Shown here piece by piece: positions 1 through 6,254 of a DNA stretch of 6,430 nt (position 1 is its first letter; each line of letters opens with the position of its first letter). Under the pieces are notes generated by a model. The model had not been told where the DNA came from. It saw only the letters and a program-made list of their open reading frames with translations, and made no database searches. The stretch lies in the NCBI GenBank assembly GCA_030838885.1, contig JAUZEU010000286.1:1-6430 (forward strand). The letters run 5' to 3'. The translations under genes were made by a program, and so were the position numbers. The stretch is from Bryobacterales bacterium (GTDB taxonomy: Bacteria; Acidobacteriota; Terriglobia; Bryobacterales; Bryobacteraceae).

Positions 1-51
1 CGGCGAAACATAACTGAACATCGCGCTCTGCTGTGTGTCTTGTCCTCGCAT
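1..51 (-). CDS. IS1182/IS5-type transposase, N-terminal fragment (continues past the left edge)
   Basis: The minus strand from the ATG at 51-49 reads MRGQDTQQSAMFSYVSP and stays open to the window edge. This opening (MRG-D-QQ--MFSYVSP) is the characteristic start of IS1182-like transposases, often annotated as IS5-family, in which it precedes the InsH/DUF772 N-terminal domain and a DDE catalytic domain. Only 17 codons are visible, so intactness and catalytic residues cannot be judged. The 5' end of the gene faces the window, so the end of the insertion sequence with its terminal inverted repeat should lie somewhere between 52 and about 250. It cannot be placed without the other end. No strong Shine-Dalgarno sequence is seen before the ATG. 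The family call rests on recognition of a short but distinctive motif. Confidence 0.72.
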   Translation of the reverse strand, partial: MRGQDTQQSAMFSYVSP

Positions 52-114
52 CGTCTTATGACATTGAGACGCGATTCTGTTATATCCGGTAACGCTCCGC
101 CAGTTACTTTTTCA

Positions 115-216
115 TCATCCTGCTAAGACAGCTTTACGCAGATATTCGAGCGTGGTTCCGCCATTCGCCAGCGCGCGGATTGTAAAAGGCTCTGCAGCTT
201 TGGTCACTCCATCCAA
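115..216 (-). pseudogene. Short unidentified ORF or gene remnant
   Basis: The minus strand carries an open frame from a possible TTG start at 216-214 to a TGA at 117-115. It encodes about 33 residues ending in LEYLRKAVLAG, with an internal FTIRALANGGTT segment. The amino-acid mix looks protein-like and not like random translation, but I recognise no family. An in-frame TGA lies just upstream at 222-220, so it is either a very small gene or the tail of a broken one. It sits between the transposase start and the end of the TIGR03437 remnant, both on the same strand, in an area already full of debris, so a decayed fragment is the likelier reading. It may also lie partly within the end of the left insertion sequence. 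Confidence 0.22.
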
Positions 217-247
217 GTATCACTGAGGAGAGTCGGCATCACGTCAA

Positions 248-540
248 CTATTGCACCGTGATCACCACCCACTTTGAGTTTGGGCGCCCCCGATGGTCGT
301 GCTGACAGGCAATTCGCCGCTCCCCAGCCCGGCAGGGATTCGGATATTGATGTGACACAGCCCGGCTGAACTCAGTCGACAGAACAAGGAGTCAACAGCG
401 GCCGCCGGCGAATCGATGCCTCTGATGATCAGATGAGCGCTGTCTACTGTAGCCAAAGCACCCGAGAAGGCGTGAGCCGCCTGGACAGCGGGGAAAGTTG
501 GCCCGGATCCCCAACGCCCAAAAGCTTGAGACAGAAGTTT
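248..540 (-). pseudogene. TIGR03437-type C-terminal domain, truncated and frameshifted
   Basis: The minus strand reads GPTFPAV (from about 504), ATVDSAHLIIRGID, then SSAGLCHINIRIPAGLGSG and ELPVSTTIGGAQTQSG. This follows the order of conserved blocks in the TIGR03437 domain, a C-terminal module of large secreted proteins common in Solibacter-like Acidobacteriota (GFGPT-PAV, TIGG, GLYQIN--VPAGL-SG, PV-ITIGG-QTQ). The frame breaks twice. After QTQSG one base appears missing from the CCC run at 268-270; restoring it gives VVITVQ and a TAG at 250-248, exactly the expected end of the domain. Near 509-512 an extra base in a CCCC run separates GPTFPAV from an upstream FWALG that would fit the GFGPT block. 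Nothing recognisable of the large N-terminal part remains upstream, so the gene is also 5'-truncated. The cellular role of the domain is unknown; it may act in surface display. Confidence 0.66.
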
Positions 541-571
541 GAGCCAGTCTGTGCAAAGGTTTTGATGACGC

Positions 572-656
572 GCGGAAGTGGCGAGATTGGCAGACGCACA
601 GCCTTGAGGTGGCTGCGCGCGCAAGGGTATATGGGTTCGTATCGCGATATTCCGGC
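572..656 (+). pseudogene. Degenerate tRNA-Leu(GAG)
   Basis: The 5' half is a nearly perfect leucine tRNA. It has acceptor strand GCGGAAG (572-578), TG, a D arm GCG/CGC (581-583, 595-597) enclosing AGATTGGCAGA, then A598 and a perfect 5-bp anticodon stem CAGCC/GGCTG (599-603, 611-615). The stem encloses the seven-base loop TTGAGGT with anticodon GAG at 606-608. The class II variable arm (GCGCGCAAGGG) is recognisable but weakened. The 3' half is degenerate. The T loop reads TTCGTAT in place of TTCRANY, the T stem does not pair properly, and a 10-bp palindrome TATCGCGATA (640-649) occupies its 3' side. The 3' acceptor strand ATTCCGGC needs a bulge and a mismatch to pair, and no encoded CCA follows. 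It is therefore a tRNA pseudogene or displaced fragment, not a working tRNA. It lies 50 bases upstream of the propeller-protein gene. Confidence 0.62.
604..633 (+). promoter_or_regulatory. Possible promoter for the propeller-protein gene
   Basis: TTGAGG (604-609) and TATATG (628-633) are separated by 18 bases and each match the sigma-70 consensus at four of six positions. They fall inside the tRNA remnant about 75 bases ahead of the ATG at 707. If real, the gene took its promoter from tRNA-derived sequence. The match is weak and could be chance. Confidence 0.2.
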
Positions 657-706
657 GTATGTGATATGACCAGCCCGTCCACTCTTCCGTCATAGAATGG
701 GACGAA

Positions 707-1807
707 ATGCGATTGAACAAATTCAGCATGTTTTGGATCCTTGTTGCGGGCGCAGCAGTCGCGGTGCCAATGGCAGCAGCGACGATCGCGGGAACCACGC
801 ATCCAGTTTCGGTGGTGCATGTGCCTCAGGGCGGCGAACCCATAGCTGCTCAAGTCGCGCCGGACGGCGCCATTCATCTCCTCTACAATTTGGGCGATAT
901 TCCGTATTATGTGAAGTCTTCCGACGGCGGCGCCACGTTCCCGACTCCACTGCCCGTAGTGAATCAGGAGGCGCGCAAGGAGGGGCTCCAGTTCGATGCC
1001 TGGAGCGTTGCCGTGGGGAAAGCCGGGGCCATTTATGTCGCGATGTCCACCAATAACTGGCAGGTGAAGCTGCCAAATGTGCCGGTGGGACTTGTCTACG
1101 CGACTTTGTCACCGGGCGCCAAAGCCTTCACTCCGGTGCGTAGCCTCAATGAGAAGCCGAGCGAAGGATTTTCCGTGGCTGCTGACGGCCAGGGTCGGAT
1201 GGCCGCCACATGGCTCTCGAATAAGCTCTATGCGAACTTCTCCACCGATAACGGCCGCACATTTACTCCAAACGCGGAGCTGAACACCGGCTATGATCCA
1301 TGCAACTGCTGCACGACGCGCTCGGTGTATGGCGCCAATGGTGATCTGGCAGTGCTGTATCGGGAGAAAAGCAACGACGACCGAGACATGTATCTGGTGA
1401 TTCAGGACAAGACCGGCCACCTGACGCGCACGCGCATCAGTTCCACCCCCTGGCACGTGAACGCGTGCCCGATGACGTATTACTCGCTGACCAGCACAAA
1501 GGATGGGTACGTTGCCGCGTGGCCGACCAAGGGCGACATTTACTTCGCACGAATCAACCGCAAGGGCGCTGTTCTGCCTCCTGGTGAGGTGAAGACTCCT
1601 GGCCGTTCCGGTATGCGCACCGGTCTGGTAGCGCTTACCGGCACGGATGGCAGCACGCTGATTGCGTGGAAGCGGGATGGTGAACTCAGTTGGCAACTGT
1701 ACAATGCGCAGGGCGTTGCGCAGGGTGCAGTGGAGTCGGTTCCGAGTGCGGGAAAGGGTGCTGCCGGAGTTACCGACCAGCACGGCAACTTTATTCTGTT
1801 CGAGTAA
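707..1807 (+). CDS. Secreted sialidase-type (Asp-box) beta-propeller protein
   Basis: A 366-residue exported protein. Residues 1-25 form a signal peptide: basic MRLNK, a hydrophobic core, and an AAA cleavage region before T26. Two Asp boxes of the S-x-D-x-G-x-T-F type are visible, SSDGGATF at 71-78 and STDNGRTF at 179-186, as in BNR/sialidase-fold propellers. Beta-propeller strand patterns such as IYVAMS, AATWL, DLAVLYRE and TLIAWK repeat through the chain. A cysteine cluster CNCC (199-202) after the second Asp box and an NACPMTYY block (253-260) are typical of an uncharacterised exo-alpha-sialidase-like family. I see no convincing arginine triad, so hydrolase activity should not be assumed; a binding or scaffold role is equally possible. 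The ATG at 707 gives a complete signal peptide and has a weak GGGA at 699-702. The next in-frame ATG at 728 would remove the basic N-region. The gene appears intact and is the first of two genes for exported proteins. Confidence 0.82.
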   Translation: MRLNKFSMFWILVAGAAVAVPMAAATIAGTTHPVSVVHVPQGGEPIAAQVAPDGAIHLLYNLGDIPYYVKSSDGGATFPTPLPVVNQEARKEGLQFDAWSVAVGKAGAIYVAMSTNNWQVKLPNVPVGLVYATLSPGAKAFTPVRSLNEKPSEGFSVAADGQGRMAATWLSNKLYANFSTDNGRTFTPNAELNTGYDPCNCCTTRSVYGANGDLAVLYREKSNDDRDMYLVIQDKTGHLTRTRISSTPWHVNACPMTYYSLTSTKDGYVAAWPTKGDIYFARINRKGAVLPPGEVKTPGRSGMRTGLVALTGTDGSTLIAWKRDGELSWQLYNAQGVAQGAVESVPSAGKGAAGVTDQHGNFILFE

Positions 1808-1820
1808 CGGAAATTCCGCA

Positions 1821-1869
1821 CGAGCACGCCACCGGGTGTTGTCGCCGAGAGCGACTCCCGTAGTGCTCG
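1821..1869 (+). terminator. Nested hairpin downstream of the propeller gene, terminator-like without a U-tract
   Basis: Three pairing segments nest inside each other. CGAGCAC (1821-1827) pairs with GTGCTCG (1863-1869), GGG (1834-1836) with CCC (1857-1859), and GTCGC (1841-1845) with GCGAC (1851-1855) around a CGAGA loop. It starts 14 bases after the stop codon, where a 3' processing or termination structure is expected. No run of T follows, so it is not a classical intrinsic terminator. It may instead protect the 3' end of the transcript or assist Rho-dependent ending. Confidence 0.4.
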
Positions 1870-2163
1870 CCAAAGACCTCTTTGACCAGCGGCGTGATTC
1901 CCCGCCAGACAGGATTTTCCGGGCGCCATCAAAAGTCATCTGCATGGCCGGGTGGTTGCATCCGATACGCCTATGGAGTATCGAAGCCGTCTGAAAGCTG
2001 AGCCTCGCCCTGTTTGGCGTGGTTCCCGGTTGAGAAGCGGGCGGCAGGTATGGATCGATAGAAGAGAGAAGCCGAGAGGCGCGGAATCTCTTTCCAGAGG
2101 GATGCCGGGGCTTGAGTACTGCGATAGATGCAGACGTTCGATGTGCGGACCTTTCCTGACGGC

Positions 2164-2196
2164 GGGCGAGACGCGGCCGGGTGTCCGCGTGTCCCA
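2164..2196 (+). repeat. Direct repeat, copy 1
   Basis: A 33-base unit starting GGGC, followed by a core that begins GACGCGGCCGGGTGTCC (2170-2186) and ends TGTCCCA (2190-2196). The core recurs 76 bases downstream with one difference in 27 bases. Including the flanking GGGCNN, the match is 30 of 33. The two copies are in the same orientation, outside any gene. Confidence 0.75.
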
Positions 2197-2239
2197 AAGC
2201 CAACCCCAACACCACTCCGAACAGTCGCTGCTTGCGCGT

Positions 2240-2272
2240 GGGCTTGACGCGGCCGGGTGTCCGTGTGTCCCA
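2240..2272 (+). repeat. Direct repeat, copy 2
   Basis: Second copy of the 33-base unit. Relative to copy 1 it has TT in place of GA before the core and T in place of C within the GTCCGYGTGTCC segment. The intervening 43 bases are not similar to the unit. Such a short same-orientation pair may belong to a family of dispersed intergenic repeats, but only two copies can be seen here. Confidence 0.75.
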
Positions 2273-2415
2273 CTCCTGGTCAAGCCTTTAAGATGCGGTA
2301 GCCGTAGGATCACTTTGAATGTGCCACCGCCTGAAAGAAGAGGACGAGGCAATCAGCGGGATCTTACTTTCGGAATACCCGTCCCCGTAAGTGTGCTGCA
2401 ACTGAGCTTTGTCTC

Positions 2416-2444
2416 TTGACTTTCTGAACTAACGGCCGTAAGTT
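2416..2444 (+). promoter_or_regulatory. Candidate promoter of the TonB-dependent receptor gene
   Basis: TTGACT (2416-2421) is a five-of-six match to the -35 consensus. TAAGTT (2439-2444) follows after an ideal 17-base spacer but is a weak -10 (three of six). The predicted start of transcription near 2451 would fall at the edge of the palindrome at 2453-2469 and about 48 bases ahead of the ATG, a normal leader length. Confidence 0.4.
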
Positions 2445-2452
2445 TCGAGTCA

Positions 2453-2469
2453 TGTAACCTGACGTTACA
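2453..2469 (+). promoter_or_regulatory. Perfect palindrome, possible operator
   Basis: TGTAAC-CTGAC-GTTACA is a perfect 6-bp inverted repeat with a 5-base spacer. It sits just downstream of the predicted -10 element and 29 bases before the receptor start codon. Symmetry, AT-rich half-sites and position fit a binding site for a dimeric helix-turn-helix regulator that would block transcription. As RNA it could form only a short hairpin. The regulator is not in the window. Confidence 0.42.
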
Positions 2470-2498
2470 GTCGGGAATGTGTCAAATGGGGGCTTTCA

Positions 2499-5400
2499 AT
2501 GGGACTGCATTATCGACTTTCATTGCCCGCGCCTTTACGATGCGCGGCACTCTTCATCATCTTCGCTCTCAGCGGACGTCTTTCTGCTCAGGAAGTGACA
2601 GCCACCATCACCGGTCTGGTCACTGATCCTTCCGGCAGCGCGGTTTCAGGAGCAAAAATCACCGCTAAGGACGTGGATCGCGGCACAACCTGGTCAGCAA
2701 CAACCGGAAGCGACGGATTCTACACGGTACAGCGCGTGCCGATCGGTCGCTACGAGGTCCGCGTCGAGCATCCGGGTTTTCAAGCCATGGTGCAGCCGGA
2801 CGTGGTGTTGCAACTCAACCAGAATCTCCGGGTCGATTTCGCACTGAAGGTTGGCAATGTCTCGGAAACGATTGAGGTAAGTACCACGCCACCAGCGCTT
2901 CAAACGCAATCGACTCAGCTCAGCACCGTTATTGACGAGCGCACGAATACCCAACTTCCTTTGGCCACTCGCAATTACGTGCAGTTGACGTTGCTCGCCC
3001 CGGGAAGCGTGCACCCCAATCCCCAGAATTTCCAAAATGGCCAAACCACGGGAAATGGCGCGAGGCCCTATATCAATGGCAATCGGGAGCAGGCGAATAA
3101 CTTCATACTCGACGGCGTTGACAATAACCAGGTGTCCGACAATCTCGTTGGATACGCGCCAAGCCCGGACGCGATTCAGGAGTTCAACCTGATCTCGCAA
3201 AACGCATCGGCCGAATTTGGAAATTTCATGGGCGGCATTGTCAGCACGTCGATCAAGTCGGGTAGCAATGCGTTTCATGGCAACGTGTTTGAGTTCTTTC
3301 GCAATGACAAGCTGAATGCCAATCGATGGGACTACAACTTTCTTGGTACGAAGCGGCCGCTGCTCCGCTGGAACAACTTCGGGGGCACCCTCGGCGGTCC
3401 GGTAATACGGGACAAGTTGTTCTTCTTTGTGGACTACCAGGGGCAGCGTTTCGATACTCCGGCAAGCGCCGCCGGATTCACCGTGCTGACAAACCTGGAG
3501 CGACAGGGAAACTTGTCGGAGTTACTCACCAGCGGAATCCAGATCAGGGATCCAAAAACCGGCGCTTTGTATCCCAATAATGTAATCCCTGCCTCCCAGT
3601 TAAACCCGGTATCCCTGAAGATTGCGACTTCCCAGTATTACCCCGCTCCCATCAACAGCAATCTGGTCAACAATCAAATACAGAATACTCAGACGCAAAC
3701 CAATGGGGATCAGGGCGACGCCAGGGTGGATTGGTCCATCTCGGAGAAGGACCGATTGTTCGGGCGCTATTCGCAGAGTTCCCTTTCCATCCCACAAACC
3801 AACAGCCAACCGCTTTCCTACAATGCGTTTGCGAACTATCCGACGCATAACGGCGTACTCGACTGGACCCGCACTGTTCGGCCTAACCTTGTGAACGACG
3901 CGCGCGTCGGCGTGAACTATGTCTTCATCAATAACGGCGCAGCCGGGAGTGGGTTGCCGAACCTGAACGAAACCTTCGGCATTCCGGGAGTTCCCTCGGA
4001 CATCCTGACCGGAATGTCTTTCTCAACGAACAGCTTTCTGTCCAACTTCGGTAACAGCAACGTTTACCAGTTGTTTGCCAACACAGTAATCCAGTATCAG
4101 GATACGGCTATCCTCACGCGTGGCAATCACACCATGCGCTTCGGCTTCCAGGGATGGCGGCAGCGCATCAATACCTTCTATTCCGGGAACAACGGCCTGG
4201 CGGGAACGTTCACGTTCAACGGCCAATACAGCGGGCGCGGTGAAAGCGATTTCATGCTCGGTCTGCCATCGAGCATCGGAACCGGTACGTCCGGCGGCAC
4301 ATGGGGACAACGCGGAAACATTTTCGCCGGCTATTTTCAGGATGACTTGCATGTCACCAGCAACCTGACGGTAAATGCAGGCTTCCGCTATGAGATTCAT
4401 ACGCCCTGGGTAGAAGTTCGCAATCGGCAAACCAACTTCGGACTCATTTCCGGTGCAGTCCTGCAGCCTGGACAGAACGGAGTTCCCGATGCGCTCTACA
4501 ACACCTACAACGGAATCGGCAACTGGCAGCCACGCCTTGGGGTGGCCTGGGTTCCGGGCGGAGGCAAGCTGGTGATTCGTGCCGCCTATACGCTCTCCAC
4601 TTATCTGGAAGGCACTGGCACCAACCTGCGTTTAACCATAACCCCGCCCTTCTCTTCCGAGCACAGTGCGGACTACAGTAACCTGAGTTACCCTGCAACG
4701 ACACTCGACCAGGGATATACGCCTATCAGCAGTGCGAGCATTTGCACGCAGGCTGGACTCCTGGTGGGTTCACCGGCTTGCTTCAACGGCGTCACCCTCC
4801 GCGTCTGGGATCCGAACGTGCAACCTGCTTTGGCCAACCAGTGGAATTTGACGGTACAGAAACAATTCGGCGACTCTACTACGATTCAGGCTGGCTACGT
4901 GGGCCAAAGGTCCGCGCATTTGATGGTTGCCACGCCGTACCTGCAGAAACAATTGTTGCCGAACGGCACTGTCGCAAATAGTCCCTATCTGTCGGGCAAT
5001 CCGGTTGTACAAAACCAAATCGGCCAGATTTCGGGGACGGCCTCCAACGGGAATCAAAGCTACAACGCGCTACAAATAGTCGTTCAGAGGCGCCTGGCGG
5101 AGGGGCTCTCCTTCCAGGCAAACTATACATGGTCGAAGTGCCTCTCGGATTCGATCGGATACTACGGCGCGGGCGGTCAGGCAGCGCCGACTTCCGCCTA
5201 CTGGCAGAATCTCTACAACCGCAGGGCGGAGTGGGGACCATGTTACTACGACGCCACCCACATCTTTTCCGGTTATGCAACTTACGATCTGCCGTTTGGC
5301 CGGAACCGGACTTATGGCAAAAACCTGAACCGGGTTGCAGACGGATTCGTGGGTGGCTGGCAGGTCAACGTGATTGCCAGCTTCCATAGCGGATTCCCGA

Positions 5401-5801
5401 TGACCGTAAATGCGGTCGACAGGTCCGGCACGAAGGCCCGCAGTGCCCGGGCGGATTGTATTGCGCCAAGTCACGTATTCGGAACACGGAACGTTTCCGC
5501 CATCCTGGGAGGCGGATACCAGTGGTTCGACCCTTCGTCCTTCGCTCAGCCCACCTCCGGCTTCGGATCCTGTGGCGTAGGAACCGTGAGGGGACCGGGT
5601 CTGAATACGGTCGACCTCAGCCTGGCGAAGCATTTCCCGATAACGGAACACCAGAATCTGGAACTCCGCGGTGAATTCATCAATGTGTCGAACACACCGA
5701 TCCTTAACGCCCCGAACCGCTCGATCGGGTCAACTCTGGGAGTTGTGAACAGTTCCCAGGGTCCGCGGAACATACAACTCGCTTTGAAGTATAACTTCTG
5801 A
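2499..5801 (+). CDS. TonB-dependent outer-membrane receptor, Oar-like, with carboxypeptidase-regulatory-like domain
   Basis: A complete 1100-residue outer-membrane protein. Residues 1-30 are a signal peptide ending SGRLSA before QEVTATITG. Residues about 34-115 form a carboxypeptidase-D regulatory-like (Ig-fold) domain: ITGLVTDPSGSAVSGA, then TGSDGFYTVQRVPIGRYEV and HPGFQ. A plug domain spans about 135-260 with NFILDGVDNN (201-210), PDAIQEFN and STSIKSGSNAFHGNVFEFF. The stretch RWNNFGGTLGGPV followed by RDKLFFFVDYQGQR (about 290-317) is diagnostic of the large Acidobacteriota TonB-receptor family. The rest is a beta-barrel rich in aromatic and Asn/Gln strands, ending in the outer-membrane signature LALKYNF with a terminal Phe. 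Such receptors import or bind large substrates (glycans, peptides, siderophores) using TonB energy; the substrate here is unknown. The ATG at 2499 is supported by the signal peptide and a GGGGG at 2488-2492. Length is normal for the family and no frameshift is seen. Confidence 0.93.
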   Translation: MGLHYRLSLPAPLRCAALFIIFALSGRLSAQEVTATITGLVTDPSGSAVSGAKITAKDVDRGTTWSATTGSDGFYTVQRVPIGRYEVRVEHPGFQAMVQPDVVLQLNQNLRVDFALKVGNVSETIEVSTTPPALQTQSTQLSTVIDERTNTQLPLATRNYVQLTLLAPGSVHPNPQNFQNGQTTGNGARPYINGNREQANNFILDGVDNNQVSDNLVGYAPSPDAIQEFNLISQNASAEFGNFMGGIVSTSIKSGSNAFHGNVFEFFRNDKLNANRWDYNFLGTKRPLLRWNNFGGTLGGPVIRDKLFFFVDYQGQRFDTPASAAGFTVLTNLERQGNLSELLTSGIQIRDPKTGALYPNNVIPASQLNPVSLKIATSQYYPAPINSNLVNNQIQNTQTQTNGDQGDARVDWSISEKDRLFGRYSQSSLSIPQTNSQPLSYNAFANYPTHNGVLDWTRTVRPNLVNDARVGVNYVFINNGAAGSGLPNLNETFGIPGVPSDILTGMSFSTNSFLSNFGNSNVYQLFANTVIQYQDTAILTRGNHTMRFGFQGWRQRINTFYSGNNGLAGTFTFNGQYSGRGESDFMLGLPSSIGTGTSGGTWGQRGNIFAGYFQDDLHVTSNLTVNAGFRYEIHTPWVEVRNRQTNFGLISGAVLQPGQNGVPDALYNTYNGIGNWQPRLGVAWVPGGGKLVIRAAYTLSTYLEGTGTNLRLTITPPFSSEHSADYSNLSYPATTLDQGYTPISSASICTQAGLLVGSPACFNGVTLRVWDPNVQPALANQWNLTVQKQFGDSTTIQAGYVGQRSAHLMVATPYLQKQLLPNGTVANSPYLSGNPVVQNQIGQISGTASNGNQSYNALQIVVQRRLAEGLSFQANYTWSKCLSDSIGYYGAGGQAAPTSAYWQNLYNRRAEWGPCYYDATHIFSGYATYDLPFGRNRTYGKNLNRVADGFVGGWQVNVIASFHSGFPMTVNAVDRSGTKARSARADCIAPSHVFGTRNVSAILGGGYQWFDPSSFAQPTSGFGSCGVGTVRGPGLNTVDLSLAKHFPITEHQNLELRGEFINVSNTPILNAPNRSIGSTLGVVNSSQGPRNIQLALKYNF

Positions 5802-5857
5802 ATCGAGGCGACGCGGCGTCCGTAAGGCCCGGTTATCTGTGCCTGAGAGGTGGATAC

Positions 5858-6005
5858 TCATCCGAGTTCGGGGTGGCTTCGTAACGCATCCACGAATTGC
5901 CACGTCAGCTTTTCACTAACAGGAAGTTAGCCCGATCAGTTCTTCTTCCACTTCGGGAAACAGATCCAGCGCGAAGAATTTCTGCTTGCACGATTCGAAG
6001 GGCAT
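5858..6005 (-). pseudogene. Unidentified gene remnant with one apparent frameshift
   Basis: From an ATG at 6005-6003 the minus strand encodes 29 residues, MPFESCKQKFFALDLF followed by PEVEEELIGLTSC, ending at TAG 5918-5916. Shifting by one base near 5924-5927 opens a second stretch, LPVSEKLTWQFVDALRSHPELG, to a TGA at 5860-5858. Both halves have normal protein composition and join naturally as one helical segment of about 50 residues. The LFPEVEEELIGL part weakly recalls the N-terminus of DinB/maleylpyruvate-isomerase-like proteins, but I would not name it on that. The frame break coincides with a small perfect inverted repeat CTAAC-AGGAA-GTTAG (5916-5930). It lies between the receptor gene and the IS110 element and may be the stub of a gene disrupted by insertion, or chance. 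Confidence 0.27.
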
Positions 6006-6216
6006 ATCAGTGTCCAGCGATCAGAGCGCCGACTTTACCCTGGCGTGAACTTTTACCGGAATGTTCTTCGACGACTCTCTAACTATCTCGTGTGGCCCAC
6101 TCAAGGACGAGTGTGCCAGCAGCCCGTGATGAGGCAGGCATGCTATGCAAAGCGGCTGGCACCCGCGCGTTTGAATGTATAAGTCGCGAGGGGGGTTTTC
6201 CTGGTGTACTAAGGCA

Positions 6217-6240
6217 GAGCCCGGACCAGAGGTCCGGCTC
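6217..6240 (+). other. Strong stem-loop inside the candidate bridge RNA
   Basis: GAGCC-C-GGACC (6217-6227, one bulged C) pairs perfectly with GGTCCGGCTC (6231-6240) around an AGA loop, ten base pairs in all. With no T-run after it, it is a structural hairpin and not a terminator. In the proposed fold it caps the second large loop. Confidence 0.6.
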
Positions 6241-6254
6241 CGAGTCGAACCCAA

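Larger units (their letters stand above)
1808..2415. other. Long intergenic region without a convincing gene
   Basis: Between the propeller gene and the receptor promoter no reading frame on either strand resembles a known protein. The open frames present are arginine- and proline-rich translations of GC-rich DNA. The region does contain a nested hairpin right after the stop codon and a pair of 33-base imperfect direct repeats, both listed separately. A small perfect inverted repeat CAAAGA-CC-TCTTTG lies at 1871-1884, directly after the hairpin. Confidence 0.6.

Noticed and set aside
433..669. Plus-strand open frame containing GSGEIGRRTALRW
   Set aside because: This is the familiar false translation of a tRNA gene; it led to the tRNA-Leu remnant and is not a protein.
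1109..2215. Long minus-strand open frame (368 codons) antisense to the propeller gene
   Set aside because: It runs over a well-supported gene on the other strand, its translation is rich in Arg, Ala and Pro with no recognisable motif, and it arises from GC-rich codon bias.
2164..2272. Two direct repeats considered as a minimal CRISPR array
   Set aside because: Only two units, not identical, with no third copy, no leader and no cas genes.
1952..2419. Plus-strand open frame (155 codons) in the intergenic region
   Set aside because: The composition is non-protein-like (Arg, Pro, Ser, Cys heavy), it crosses both direct repeats, and no family is recognisable.
4023..4430. Minus-strand and alternative-frame open frames within the receptor gene
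   Set aside because: They are shadows of the strongly supported receptor reading frame.
5810..5820. GACG-CGG-CGTC hairpin after the receptor gene as a terminator
   Set aside because: Only four base pairs and no T-run; too weak to call.
5850..5893. Inverted repeat GTGGAT...ATCCAC downstream of the receptor gene
   Set aside because: Six base pairs across a loop of over 30 bases with no supporting inner pairing; expected by chance.
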